This document shows positions 19,501-27,471 of a stretch of DNA of 64,000 nt, piece by piece. The stretch is from Helicobacter muridarum. GTDB taxonomy: Bacteria > Campylobacterota > Campylobacteria > Campylobacterales > Helicobacteraceae. The notes beneath the pieces were generated by a model. That model had not been told where the DNA came from and ran no database searches. It saw nothing but the letters and a program-made list of their open reading frames with translations. How positions within the stretch are numbered: the first letter of the stretch is position 1; every line of letters starts with the position of its first letter. The stretch covers positions 62,001 to 126,000 of the forward strand of contig NZ_JRPD02000004.1 in NCBI RefSeq assembly GCF_000765805.2. The letters are read 5' to 3'. The translations under genes and the position numbers were made by a program.

Positions 19501-19917
19501 GATTTAAAACTATCTATTTCCGCATTTCTAGATAGCTCTCTAATAACTAGCGAGCGTATGCGATTAGAGCTATATAGACGTCTCTCTCAAGTCAAAAGTG
19601 AATATGAAGTGTATGAGATTGAGCATGAAATAGAAGAGAGATTTGGTAAATTAGACAAATATAGCTCGCAATTCTTAGAACTAATCATTATAAAGACTCT
19701 AGCTAGCAAGTTGCAAATTAAGTCGATTAGCAATATGGCACATAATATCTCACTAATTTACCACGATAATTCAAGAATCACATTGAACTCCCCAACAAAA
19801 GATGATGATGATATTATTTTAACCATTAAAGAATACCTAAAGAAAATGCTAAAAAATAAGCCAAATGAAAATCAAATTCAAAATCACACGAAATACAACA
19901 AAATAGAAGAATCCTAA
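16555..19917 (+). CDS. mfd: Mfd transcription-repair coupling factor
   Basis: 1120 residues, full length. Mfd removes RNA polymerase stalled at DNA damage and recruits UvrA. UvrB-like N-terminal domains, then the RNA-polymerase-interacting domain LKVGDFVVHNEYGVGIFQ (about 457-474), Walker A NGDVGFGKTEVAM (about 611-623), DEEH box near 717, motif III SMSATPIPRTLNMAY, and motif VI QLRGRVGRG (about 888), followed by the C-terminal UvrA-regulating domain. The end is low in conservation and rich in N/K. No frameshift seen. Confidence 0.96.
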   Translation: MSLFQANIQSIIYESFAKQDSMCCCYYANEINNAASNKSSCVKLQDVNLLHKYTEESLKQYKPKIILCGSDEAYLCYQALSFILSQKNTKDELLPILLPDIRAKPFDSMQSFYSEFRELFAKLSLWYRNDCKQILVSPVQTLMAFMPSANLLSCFNLSLGENIANANYLNQSRDDNIPSNFKNSYNIEYRTNNLGLNKLAEKLLHYGYEHVEIVEMQGEFSHRGDIIDIFIPNTNMPVRLSFFDTEIESIRYFDYQTQLSNKEELECITIYPALFSLSDTDYLFLESKIKSMDNTNDSYQYAIEKSINTVGFWFLKDIGGINLLKHYTSIFTPKAIIEYKENLEYIDQDLLLSDTAKIKVLKNAKSFKDMDTFRLSNLANTIRLNANKQIMILSPTNALIKNLLDNNQTQYIESTKNIKNIITPFYLHIQSETQIFISLQKPQRIQKKAIKLDLDSLKVGDFVVHNEYGVGIFQAIQQVSIMGGLKDFISITYANDDKLLLPVENLNMIEKYTSFDNTIIKLDKLGKSNFLRLKDSIKERLLEIANEIIRVQAQRELSNGAIISLQSPQNLIAYSKFEEARGFELTKDQEVAIHESFKDLASGKVMDRLLNGDVGFGKTEVAMSICFVSAINGYTSFVLVPTTLLCNQHFDSFKERMKKIILPNGKIIGIAKIDRFTTQKQKEILQKDLANGNIHIVIGTHALFNLEAKNLGLIVIDEEHKFGVKQKETLKQKSINTHVLSMSATPIPRTLNMAYSKLKAISHLQTPPTYKQENKTFVKQKQDSLIKEVIIRELRRGGQVFYIYNNIARMPNIKKYLLDLLPNLKILVLHSQVSPKDTEKGMLDFLHNEYNVLLCTSIVESGIHLPNANTIIIDNAENFGIADLHQLRGRVGRGKAVGFCYFLVNENLNNDAKQRLLALEKNSYLGSGANLAMRDLEIRGGGNLLGQAQSGHIKQVGFGMYVRMLEETLHSLLQSSTYDNKVDLKLSISAFLDSSLITSERMRLELYRRLSQVKSEYEVYEIEHEIEERFGKLDKYSSQFLELIIIKTLASKLQIKSISNMAHNISLIYHDNSRITLNSPTKDDDDIILTIKEYLKKMLKNKPNENQIQNHTKYNKIEES

Positions 19918-20054
19918 AGAAAAAGCACAATAATTAAATTTCTAATGAAACAATGATAATCACCTAAAAATAGCGTATTTTTATGTATTGATGTTGCAAT
20001 TAGTTTTATAAATAAGTTAAGATAAGCCTTAATAATTAAAGGTAGGTAAAGCTT

Positions 20055-21014
20055 ATGGGATTGCTTATTATTTATTTTCTTATTGCAATTATTATATCTT
20101 TTATATGTTCCATACTAGAGGCGGTGCTATACTCCATCACCCCAACATTTATAGAAAGCTATCTTAAAACACGCCCAAAGAGTGGCAAAATTCTATTATT
20201 CCTAAAAGTAAATTTAGATAGCGCGTTAGGTGCAATACTCATTATAAATCTTTTTGCTAATACAGTTGGAGCAGCTGGTGTAGGGGCAGAGGCAACAGAA
20301 ATATTTGGCGAAACATGGCAGGGTGCAATAGCAATTGGAATGACGCTTAGCATTTTGTATATATCAGAAATTCTACCAAAAACAATTGGAGCAACTTATT
20401 GGAAACAACTAGTCCTACCTGCTAGCTATATTATATTCATATTTTATTGGATTGTCTTCCCATTAGTATATATATCGCGCATTATTACTAGAATATTTAA
20501 GGATAATAAAACAAATCAAATGAGTCGTGATGAGGTGTTAGCAATAATGGAACTAGGTGAGAAAAGTGGCAGCATAAATGAGCTAGAGGGTGATATTTTA
20601 GAGCATTTAATAGCTCAAAAATCCCTTAGCACAAAAGACATCATGACTAAAAAATCAAATATCTTCGCACTTGATGAAGAAATGAGCATTAAAGATTCTA
20701 TAAAGGCATTAAAAGAGGAAAAATACTCTAGAATACCCATCTACAATAACATACCGAGTAATATCTGCTCTATGGTATATCGTAAAGATATTTTACAATC
20801 CCACCTAAAAGGCAAGAAGAAAAAAGCACTAAAATCAATAGCAAGAAATATAACAAAGGTGCAAGAAAATTTAGGGCTACTTGACTTGCTAGATTTATTC
20901 ATCAACAAAAAAGAACATTTATTTGTTGTGTTAGATGATAGAAATAATATAGTTGGTATAGTAAGTTTAGATGATGTTATCGATGCCATTTTAAATGTAG
21001 AAATAAAAGACTAG
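20055..21014 (+). CDS. CNNM/HlyC-type membrane protein with CBS domains (first of a tandem pair)
   Basis: 319 residues. DUF21 transmembrane domain (residues 1 to about 165, four hydrophobic segments, with ISEILPKTIGATYW as the family motif), then a paired CBS domain (about 190-315, with DIMTKKSNIFALDEE and IVGIVSLDDVIDAIL). Such proteins are linked to Mg/Co transport at the inner membrane. The C-terminal CorC/HlyC domain of longer relatives is absent. Nine bases before a paralogue; both have good ribosome-binding sites, so they form an operon. Confidence 0.85.
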   Translation: MGLLIIYFLIAIIISFICSILEAVLYSITPTFIESYLKTRPKSGKILLFLKVNLDSALGAILIINLFANTVGAAGVGAEATEIFGETWQGAIAIGMTLSILYISEILPKTIGATYWKQLVLPASYIIFIFYWIVFPLVYISRIITRIFKDNKTNQMSRDEVLAIMELGEKSGSINELEGDILEHLIAQKSLSTKDIMTKKSNIFALDEEMSIKDSIKALKEEKYSRIPIYNNIPSNICSMVYRKDILQSHLKGKKKKALKSIARNITKVQENLGLLDLLDLFINKKEHLFVVLDDRNNIVGIVSLDDVIDAILNVEIKD

Positions 21015-21023
21015 GAGAAAAAA

Positions 21024-22103
21024 ATGACATTACTCATTATATATTGCACAACTGCTATTATAATATGTTTTATTTGCTCCATACTAGAAGCTACCTTCCT
21101 ATCTATTACACCATCATATGTTACTAGCTATGAGAAGAAAAATCCAAAGATTGGAGGATATTTGCGATATTTAAAGGAAAATGTAGACGATGCCGAGGGT
21201 GCCATATTAGTGCTTAATACCTTTGGTGTTACTGCTACCTCAACTGGAGTTGGAATACAAATAGCACATATCTTTGGGGTAGAATGGCAAAGCTTTGGAG
21301 CAGCATTACTTACAATTGTGCTAATTTATGCTTGTGAAATATTCCCAAAAACACTTGGAGCAACCTATTGGAAGAATTTTGCACCTATGGTAACAATTAC
21401 TGTGCACTATCTACTAAAAGTTACTTACCCCTTTGTTGTAGTGGCAAAATTTATTACTCATTTTGTCAAACCAGATAAAGAAGGAAATTCCGTAAGCAGA
21501 GATGAGATTCTAGCTGCTAGCAAGATTGGAGAGGAAGGAGGCTCAATAACTAAAAAAGAGCAAAGCATTATCGAGAATCTATTCACACTAAAAAATAAGC
21601 AAACAATCGACATATTGACACCTCGCAATGTTGTATTTGCACTAAAGCAAGACTTGAGCATAGAAGAAGCATTGAATTTTGAGAGAATATATAGTTATTC
21701 CTATGTACCGCTATATGATGAAATCATAGATAATATTATTGGAGTTATTTATGCGCCCGATATTTTGGAGGAAGGAATCAGAACAAACACAAACAAACAA
21801 ATTTGTGAATTTATACAACCAATTTATGCAGTCCAGCTAAATCTACCTGTAATAAATTTGCTAAAACTTTTTATTAGTAAAAATGAAAAAATTTTTATCG
21901 TGCAAGATAATTATGGGCAACTAGTTGGCATTGTAACACTAGAAGACGCTATAGAGACACTTTTAGGTGTGGAAATTATTGATGAGTTTGATGAGGCTAG
22001 CGATATGCAAAAGCTAGCAAAAGAAAAACTTCATTCAATGAAGTTAAAATATATGAAAAAAATGCATCATAAGAAAAAAAATAGTGATAAGTTGGGGAAT
22101 TGA
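21024..22103 (+). CDS. CNNM/HlyC-type membrane protein with CBS domains (second of a tandem pair)
   Basis: 359 residues, the same plan as the gene before it: DUF21 domain with YACEIFPKTLGATYW, then CBS pair with DILTPRNVVFALKQD and LVGIVTLEDAIETLLG. It adds a Lys/His-rich cytoplasmic tail (about 330-359). The two genes resemble each other along their length, which points to local duplication. The CorC/HlyC domain is missing here too. Confidence 0.85.
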   Translation: MTLLIIYCTTAIIICFICSILEATFLSITPSYVTSYEKKNPKIGGYLRYLKENVDDAEGAILVLNTFGVTATSTGVGIQIAHIFGVEWQSFGAALLTIVLIYACEIFPKTLGATYWKNFAPMVTITVHYLLKVTYPFVVVAKFITHFVKPDKEGNSVSRDEILAASKIGEEGGSITKKEQSIIENLFTLKNKQTIDILTPRNVVFALKQDLSIEEALNFERIYSYSYVPLYDEIIDNIIGVIYAPDILEEGIRTNTNKQICEFIQPIYAVQLNLPVINLLKLFISKNEKIFIVQDNYGQLVGIVTLEDAIETLLGVEIIDEFDEASDMQKLAKEKLHSMKLKYMKKMHHKKKNSDKLGN

Positions 22104-22838
22104 CATTAGCTTTAATTTGATTCTTAGTTTAACAAAATAACTATGCAATATATTGCTCTACATTGAAAACACAGTTAGCTTGCTATTGCAAATAATAAAA
22201 AAGAGCAAAAATATTAAATAACTCATGTATATTCATAAAAATACTCATATATAAAATAATGCCTACCATAACTATTAGAAAGATAAGATAATTTTATAAA
22301 TAAATACGATATTGTCAATATTGCTTTTCTTTATAATCAAGGTATAATTAAGGCTTGAAAAATAATATATTGTGATTATATTGCCTATCTTAAATAAGAT
22401 AAAAGAAAGACTAATAAGTGCCCATATCACTTTGGGCATAATATGGCTACCAGAAATATGTCCCAAATAATTAATGAAAATAATTCTCTATTATTACTAA
22501 ATATGATAAAAAGTAGATAATGAAATCATAAGAATACTACAAAATTTATACTAGCTACTAAGTGATAATTATGTTTTAAGTCAACAGAGCAATACTAGCA
22601 AGAAATGACAAATTGAATATTAATCATAAGCCTTGTAAAAAAATTCTTGCATTAAGATTAAATAATAAAAGCAAAAAAATAATAAAAAGCTTAAGTGTCC
22701 AATGTTACAAACAGTAAAAACATCTATGCTATCTTTTTAAAGTTTAGTCTGAATTCAACATCTTAAGTCCAATAGATTTAAATCTAAATACAATCAAAAC
22801 CATTAAAGATATAAACCATAAGAACAATCTTAAAACAA
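22104..22838. other. 735-bp intergenic region before glnA
   Basis: Very AT-rich, lying between two converging genes. I find no gene with a ribosome-binding site and family match. The one structured part is 22343-22520, described as a candidate small RNA. The rest shows nothing I can support. Confidence 0.7.
22355..22520 (+). ncRNA. Candidate small RNA or mini-gene
   Basis: TATAAT at 22343-22348 could start a transcript near 22355. It would contain three competing stems: AAGTG/CACTT (22416-22432), TGCCCA/TGGGCA (22419-22438) and GGGCATA/TATGTCCC (22434-22464). A 25-codon frame (22443-22520, MATRNMSQIINENNSLLLLN and five more residues) has its ATG in the loop of the third stem. There is no clear ribosome-binding site and no match to a known RNA family. 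All of this is inference from sequence shape. Confidence 0.25.
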
Positions 22839-24278
22839 TTAGCAGCTATATGTTGATATAAACTCAAATGGATGCGGTCTAGCTTCCCATGGCCAAATTT
22901 CTGTCTCAAACTTGTATGCCTTATATACCTGTAAAAATTCCTCTGTGAAAACTCCACCTTGCTTTAAATAATCCTTATCAACTAACATTTCTTCTATAGC
23001 ACTCCTTAGCGTATGAGGAAGTTGCTTAATGCCCTTTGCTCGAATTTCATCTAGACTTAGCTCGAATAGGTTAATATCCATTGGTTTGCCAGGATCAATT
23101 TTATTATGAATGCCATCAAGTCCAGCCATAAACAGACTAGCAAATGCTAAATATGGATTGCTAGAACTATCTGGAAATCTAAACTCCATACGTTTTGCTT
23201 TTTCCCCTTGATTATATGGGATTCTAACACTTGCGCTGCGATTTTGTGCAGAGTATGTAAGAATACTTGGAGCTTCAAACCCGGGTATTAATCTCTTATA
23301 AGAATTTGTGCTGGAATTTGTAAATGCTGCAACACTCCTTGCATGCTTTAAAACACCACCCAAGAAATGCAAAGCCGTATCGCTCAATCCCTGATAACTA
23401 TCACCTGCAAAGCAATTTTTTCCTTTTTTCCAAATGCTAATATGCACATGCATGCCGCTCCCATTATCTCCATATAGGGGCTTTGGCATAAATGTAGCCG
23501 TTTTACCATTCAAATGGGCTACCATCTTAATTACATATTTAAGTTTCTGCACATTATCAGCAGCTTCTATCATATTGCCAAATCTTACACCAATCTCACA
23601 CTGCCCTTGTGCAACCTCATGATGAACTACAAATGTTTCTAGACCAACTTGATTTAACACCTTTACCATTTCAGCACGAATATCAACCAAGGAATCCACA
23701 GGAGCAACAGGGAAGTATCCACCTTTTGTACCGGGACGATGTCCTATATTGCTACCAGCTTCAAAGTTCTTATTTCGATTCCATTCACCCTCTTCTGTAT
23801 CTACCTCATAATATTGGCAATTTATGGAATCTTGCATCTTGATGCTATCAAAAATAAAGAATTCATTTTCTGGACCATAATAAACTATGTCGCCAATACC
23901 AGTATCTATTAAATATTGCATAGCTCTTTTTACAATGCTTCTTGGACATTTCTCATACGGTTGATTTTTATAAATATCCCAAACATCGCAAAATACAACA
24001 ACAGTAGTATCAGCTGTAAAAGGATCAATGAAATACCTAATAGGATCAGGAATTAGAATCATATCAGACTTATTCACAGATTGCCAAGCCTCAATGCTTG
24101 AGCCATCAAATGGAATACCATCAAAACTACTTTCATCAACAGCCACCATAGAAAAACCAATATGATGCCAAGTCCCCTTAATATCTGTAAATCTGAAATC
24201 TACAAATTCCACTTCATTGGCATTACAAAACTCAAAAAACTCTTTGATTTGTGCTTGCTTGGTGCTTGCTTCAACCAT
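22839..24278 (-). CDS. glnA: Glutamine synthetase, type I
   Basis: 479 residues. GlnA makes glutamine from glutamate, ammonia and ATP in the cytoplasm as a dodecamer. Motifs: FDGSSIEAW (Mg site and latch region), [12 protein letters not shown] (about 270), [10 protein letters not shown] and [16 protein letters not shown]. The adenylylation site of enterobacterial GlnA is an NLYDLP tyrosine; here the stretch reads NLFELS (about residue 402), so the target Tyr is a Phe. H. pylori GlnA shares this loss (family knowledge). Start ATG with AAGGAGTTCA upstream. Divergent from the outer-membrane-protein gene. Confidence 0.96.
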   Translation of the reverse strand: MVEASTKQAQIKEFFEFCNANEVEFVDFRFTDIKGTWHHIGFSMVAVDESSFDGIPFDGSSIEAWQSVNKSDMILIPDPIRYFIDPFTADTTVVVFCDVWDIYKNQPYEKCPRSIVKRAMQYLIDTGIGDIVYYGPENEFFIFDSIKMQDSINCQYYEVDTEEGEWNRNKNFEAGSNIGHRPGTKGGYFPVAPVDSLVDIRAEMVKVLNQVGLETFVVHHEVAQGQCEIGVRFGNMIEAADNVQKLKYVIKMVAHLNGKTATFMPKPLYGDNGSGMHVHISIWKKGKNCFAGDSYQGLSDTALHFLGGVLKHARSVAAFTNSSTNSYKRLIPGFEAPSILTYSAQNRSASVRIPYNQGEKAKRMEFRFPDSSSNPYLAFASLFMAGLDGIHNKIDPGKPMDINLFELSLDEIRAKGIKQLPHTLRSAIEEMLVDKDYLKQGGVFTEEFLQVYKAYKFETEIWPWEARPHPFEFISTYSC

Positions 24279-24359
24279 ATTGAACTCCTTGATAAAAATT
24301 TAAATACTGCAAGTTTAACATATTTAAACAAAAAATCAGCAAAAAAATAATATTTCTTG

Positions 24360-24379
24360 AATACAAATTGTATTATAAT
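24360..24379. promoter_or_regulatory. Palindrome and overlapping divergent -10 boxes between glnA and an OMP gene
   Basis: AATACAA (24360-24366), one base, TTGTATT (24368-24374) is a perfect inverted repeat. It merges into TATTATAAT, where minus-strand TATAAT (24372-24377, towards glnA) overlaps plus-strand TATAAT (24374-24379, towards the OMP gene). A third ATACAA lies at 24384-24389. A regulator bound here could affect both genes. Confidence 0.45.
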
Positions 24380-24455
24380 TTTATACAATACCTAAATCGA
24401 ATTGCATTTTTAACTTTATGCAACATTATCATTAATGTCTTCAGAGGAAAAATTT

Positions 24456-25850
24456 ATGAAACCAAAGATTTTATTATTTACATATATATATTACCCGATA
24501 CTTAGTTGCTATCTGCTTGGACAAGCTAATGCTAAGACACAGGACATGGAAATAAAATTAGTTCCTGCACAAAATCCTATTATTGAAAACCAAATGCCAA
24601 TTAATTCTGTAAAGTCAAACCAAGATAATAATGGACTCTTTATTGAAGCAGAAGCAGAGATTTTTAACAAAACTGCTTTTTCTCTAAACCAACGAGTTCC
24701 CAATAATGGCTATGGATACTTCTTAGGCATGCTTAGCATTGGTTATAACTACGGAAATTTTAGCTTTGTGCTTGGTGGGGTTGGTGCGGGGTTGGCTTAT
24801 GATTCTACTAAGAATAATAATAATGCAGAAGGTCTAGGCTTTAACTATGTTGGGTCATATCCTGGATATTTGGCGAATAGAGAAGCTACAAATATTAATA
24901 CACATAATTACTTAATTCATAACGCCTATATTGGATATGATAACTCTATTTTTAAGATTAAGGTTGGTAGATTCTTGCAAGAAGATGATGATTGGTATGA
25001 TAGCTATGCAGAGGGGATATCTGTAATTTATAAATTTGCAAATAAATACCATCTTAAGATATTTGGCTCTAGCACATATGCTCTTGTTGGACAAGGCTGG
25101 TTAAACGACTTTAGTAGGACATATTTCACAAACGGCTTACTTAATGCTGAGTTTGGTTATAACTATGAAGAACTCAAAGCTATGATTTATATATATTACG
25201 GAATCAATGAATTTATATCTCCCGGATTCAATATAGAAGTTGGATTTGGTGATTCTGATAATATTTACACTACAACAAAATTAACTGCAATTTTTCCAGT
25301 TCATCAAAAGCTAGCAAAAGAAAGGGGATTCTTTGTTAATATTCTTGAACCAAAGGGCTTTAATGCAAGCATATTGCTACGTCAAGATGTAGAGTTTTTT
25401 GAGAAATATCTAGCAGCCATTGCATTCTATAAGAATATTGGCAACGCAAATGCCCGCATGGCATTATTTGGAAATCCAATAGGCATTGATATTTGGGATA
25501 ATAGTATTTATACAGAAGGAGCATCCCTAAATGCCTCTGTAGCACCAGATGCATTTAGTGCTTTGCTATTTACTAGAGCTAGATATGAAAATATAGCAAC
25601 ATTTTTGCAACAAGCAGATATTGGCATTAACGCTCGATATACATACTCTCCTAGCAATGATGAATATTCTCTAAGCTTATTTTGTGATTTAGGAATCACT
25701 AAGAATTTGAGTTTAAGCTTGATATTGAACTACTATACAACAATAATAAAGAATGAATTATTAATACTAGATGATAGTATGAGAGCAAATATAAGCAGAG
25801 CGACATTTGATAGAAGCTATCTTATAAGTCGTATTACATATAGCTTTTAG
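24456..25850 (+). CDS. Helicobacter-type outer-membrane beta-barrel protein
   Basis: 464 residues from the ATG at 24456, chosen because GAGGAAA sits seven bases before it and a signal peptide (FTYIYYPILSCYLLGQANA) then begins at the right place. The rest has alternating aromatic and polar residues typical of beta strands (for example YGYFLGMLSIGYNYGNFSFV) and ends in SYLISRITYSF, a terminal Phe that favours BAM insertion. The pattern resembles Helicobacter Hof-type porin-like proteins. Ligand or pore specificity cannot be told from sequence. Confidence 0.8.
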   Translation: MKPKILLFTYIYYPILSCYLLGQANAKTQDMEIKLVPAQNPIIENQMPINSVKSNQDNNGLFIEAEAEIFNKTAFSLNQRVPNNGYGYFLGMLSIGYNYGNFSFVLGGVGAGLAYDSTKNNNNAEGLGFNYVGSYPGYLANREATNINTHNYLIHNAYIGYDNSIFKIKVGRFLQEDDDWYDSYAEGISVIYKFANKYHLKIFGSSTYALVGQGWLNDFSRTYFTNGLLNAEFGYNYEELKAMIYIYYGINEFISPGFNIEVGFGDSDNIYTTTKLTAIFPVHQKLAKERGFFVNILEPKGFNASILLRQDVEFFEKYLAAIAFYKNIGNANARMALFGNPIGIDIWDNSIYTEGASLNASVAPDAFSALLFTRARYENIATFLQQADIGINARYTYSPSNDEYSLSLFCDLGITKNLSLSLILNYYTTIIKNELLILDDSMRANISRATFDRSYLISRITYSF

Positions 25851-25983
25851 CAACTTAAATAAAATCATTAGTAATTTAATTATTTGCATGGCTATAATCT
25901 TTACCAATAAGTGCACAAAGTTGTTGTAGAATCTAAGCTTCAAATCACCTATAAAGCAAGGTATATAAGGATTAAGAAAAATT

Positions 25984-26532
25984 ATGAAAAAACTATTAAA
26001 ATTACATAAAATTGGATTAAAAACTCTAGGCTCATTAGGTTTAGCTTCTTTACTAATTATATCAAATGGTTGTGCGTCCAAAACCGAAGAGATAGAGCAA
26101 GAAACAGTCAAATGTGAAAGCTATAAAACATATGCGAGTGCTACTTTTGAAGTCGAGGGCGATATGAATGAGCTAGTTGAGAAAACTGCAAAAAAAGCTC
26201 TCACAAAAAGCTGCTTTAAGAAATCAGATCAAAGCAATGCAAATATGAGAATTAAGATTCAATCAACGCAGTCTATGCAAGCTGAAGCAGGATTCATACA
26301 AGATAAACACGATAATTCATTTAGCCTAGATATAACGGCTATTATGCTAATCCCAACAGAGCAAGGTGGTCTTACTACAATCACAGGAACGCAAAATGCG
26401 AACTTACACCTAAAATCTACTACTATTGCAGACTTTGGTAGCAAATCTGAATTATCTGAAAAAGAAATTATACCATTTATAGAGAGCAATGTTTTAATAG
26501 CCCTAAATACTCTTTTTAAAAATATTTCATAG
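25984..26532 (+). CDS. Putative lipoprotein
   Basis: 182 residues. Basic N-terminus, hydrophobic stretch LGSLGLASLLIISNGC, then Cys near residue 30 that could be lipidated, although SNGC is a poor lipobox. The mature part is acidic and includes AEAGFIQDKHDNSFSLDITA. I do not recognise a family. It lies between an OMP gene and a YceI gene; the gap of 11 bases to the latter suggests co-transcription. Likely periplasmic and membrane-attached. Confidence 0.65.
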   Translation: MKKLLKLHKIGLKTLGSLGLASLLIISNGCASKTEEIEQETVKCESYKTYASATFEVEGDMNELVEKTAKKALTKSCFKKSDQSNANMRIKIQSTQSMQAEAGFIQDKHDNSFSLDITAIMLIPTEQGGLTTITGTQNANLHLKSTTIADFGSKSELSEKEIIPFIESNVLIALNTLFKNIS

Positions 26533-26543
26533 GATTTAATATT

Positions 26544-27314
26544 ATGATTAGGAGAATATATCAATATATATTGATTTTATCCATGCCACTTCAAATAGCA
26601 TTTGGTGCACAAGATTACAAGAATAATGAATATTTTATTGATAAGGCTCATTCTAGCGTTAGCTTTGGAGTTAAACATTTAAGCGTTGCAGATAGTATTG
26701 GAATCTTTGAGGATTTCGATGGAAGACTATTTTTTGAAAATGGTGTAATAAAAAAATTACAAGGACAAGCAGCAATCAACAGCATTAATACATTCAATCC
26801 GGGGAGAGATTCTGACTTACAAGATTCAAATTTTTTTTCTCACAGTAAGGCTTTTTTAGAATCTATTTCATTCAATGATAATGTGTTGCTAGCTAAGCTT
26901 ACAATTAACAATATTACAAAAGAAGTATCATTCAAGGCTAGCATTATTGGACCAATCCGCAACCCAAGCCTATATAAACAAAAGAATAAACCACAAGATG
27001 TCCTAAAAAATCCCATTTTAGACAAAGACTTTACTAGCAATATGCAATTGCAATCAAGCAAAAATAATTCATATATTAAACAAAAACTATATAGTAAAAC
27101 CATAGATAGCACCAATAACACACTAGTGAATCCAATGCTAGAGGATGCTGCTAATTCCGATTGCGGTTGCTATGCTAGTTATGGAGACAATGTGTTAGGT
27201 ATAGAATTATTTGGTAAAATAAATCGTTTTGATTTCAATATCGCTAGCAACACTCCTAAAGAATGGTTAGGTGATATTGTATGGATAAAAATTATCCTAG
27301 AAGCCTCACAGTAA
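26544..27314 (+). CDS. YceI-family periplasmic protein with a long insertion
   Basis: 256 residues. Signal peptide (about 1-22, ending IAFGA). YceI features: YFIDKAHSSVSFGVKHL, VADSIGIFEDFDGRLFF, the INTFNPGRDSDLQDSNFF segment, and C-terminal KINRFDF followed by WLGDIVWIKIIL. YceI proteins have a lipocalin-like barrel that binds isoprenoid-type lipids. Between the LTINNITKEVSFKASIIG strand and KINRFDF there are about 75 extra residues (about 135-210), polar, with a DCGCY pair. Its 3' end overlaps a candidate small gene. Confidence 0.85.
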   Translation: MIRRIYQYILILSMPLQIAFGAQDYKNNEYFIDKAHSSVSFGVKHLSVADSIGIFEDFDGRLFFENGVIKKLQGQAAINSINTFNPGRDSDLQDSNFFSHSKAFLESISFNDNVLLAKLTINNITKEVSFKASIIGPIRNPSLYKQKNKPQDVLKNPILDKDFTSNMQLQSSKNNSYIKQKLYSKTIDSTNNTLVNPMLEDAANSDCGCYASYGDNVLGIELFGKINRFDFNIASNTPKEWLGDIVWIKIILEASQ

Positions 27315-27412
27315 TTCTTGTTATTGCGATTATCAACATAATTAGTAATCAATCACAAATAGAATCACTCAAAAATGCTTATATAAATTCATTAGATAAG
27401 TTTCTATCCTAG
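27281..27412 (+). CDS. Candidate 43-residue membrane peptide overlapping the YceI gene
   Basis: Frame starting MDKNYPRSLTVILVIAIINI and ending in SLDKFLS, with one hydrophobic segment (about 9-22). AGGTGA lies six bases before the ATG. It overlaps the last 34 bases of the YceI gene in another frame and ends 59 bases before dnaB. No family recognised; it may be chance. Confidence 0.3.
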   Translation: MDKNYPRSLTVILVIAIINIISNQSQIESLKNAYINSLDKFLS

Positions 27413-27471
27413 CTAATCTAAATATTAATCTGCCCGTACAAATCATTCAATAATCTTTGCTGGAGTAAACA

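Noticed and set aside
22419-22464. Purine-type or other known riboswitch
   Set aside because: The TTTCTACC-type conserved core is missing and no downstream gene on that strand would be controlled.
22275-22466. A 63-codon minus-strand frame in the gap before glnA
   Set aside because: It starts with TTG, has no ribosome-binding site, and its composition is that of AT-rich noncoding DNA.
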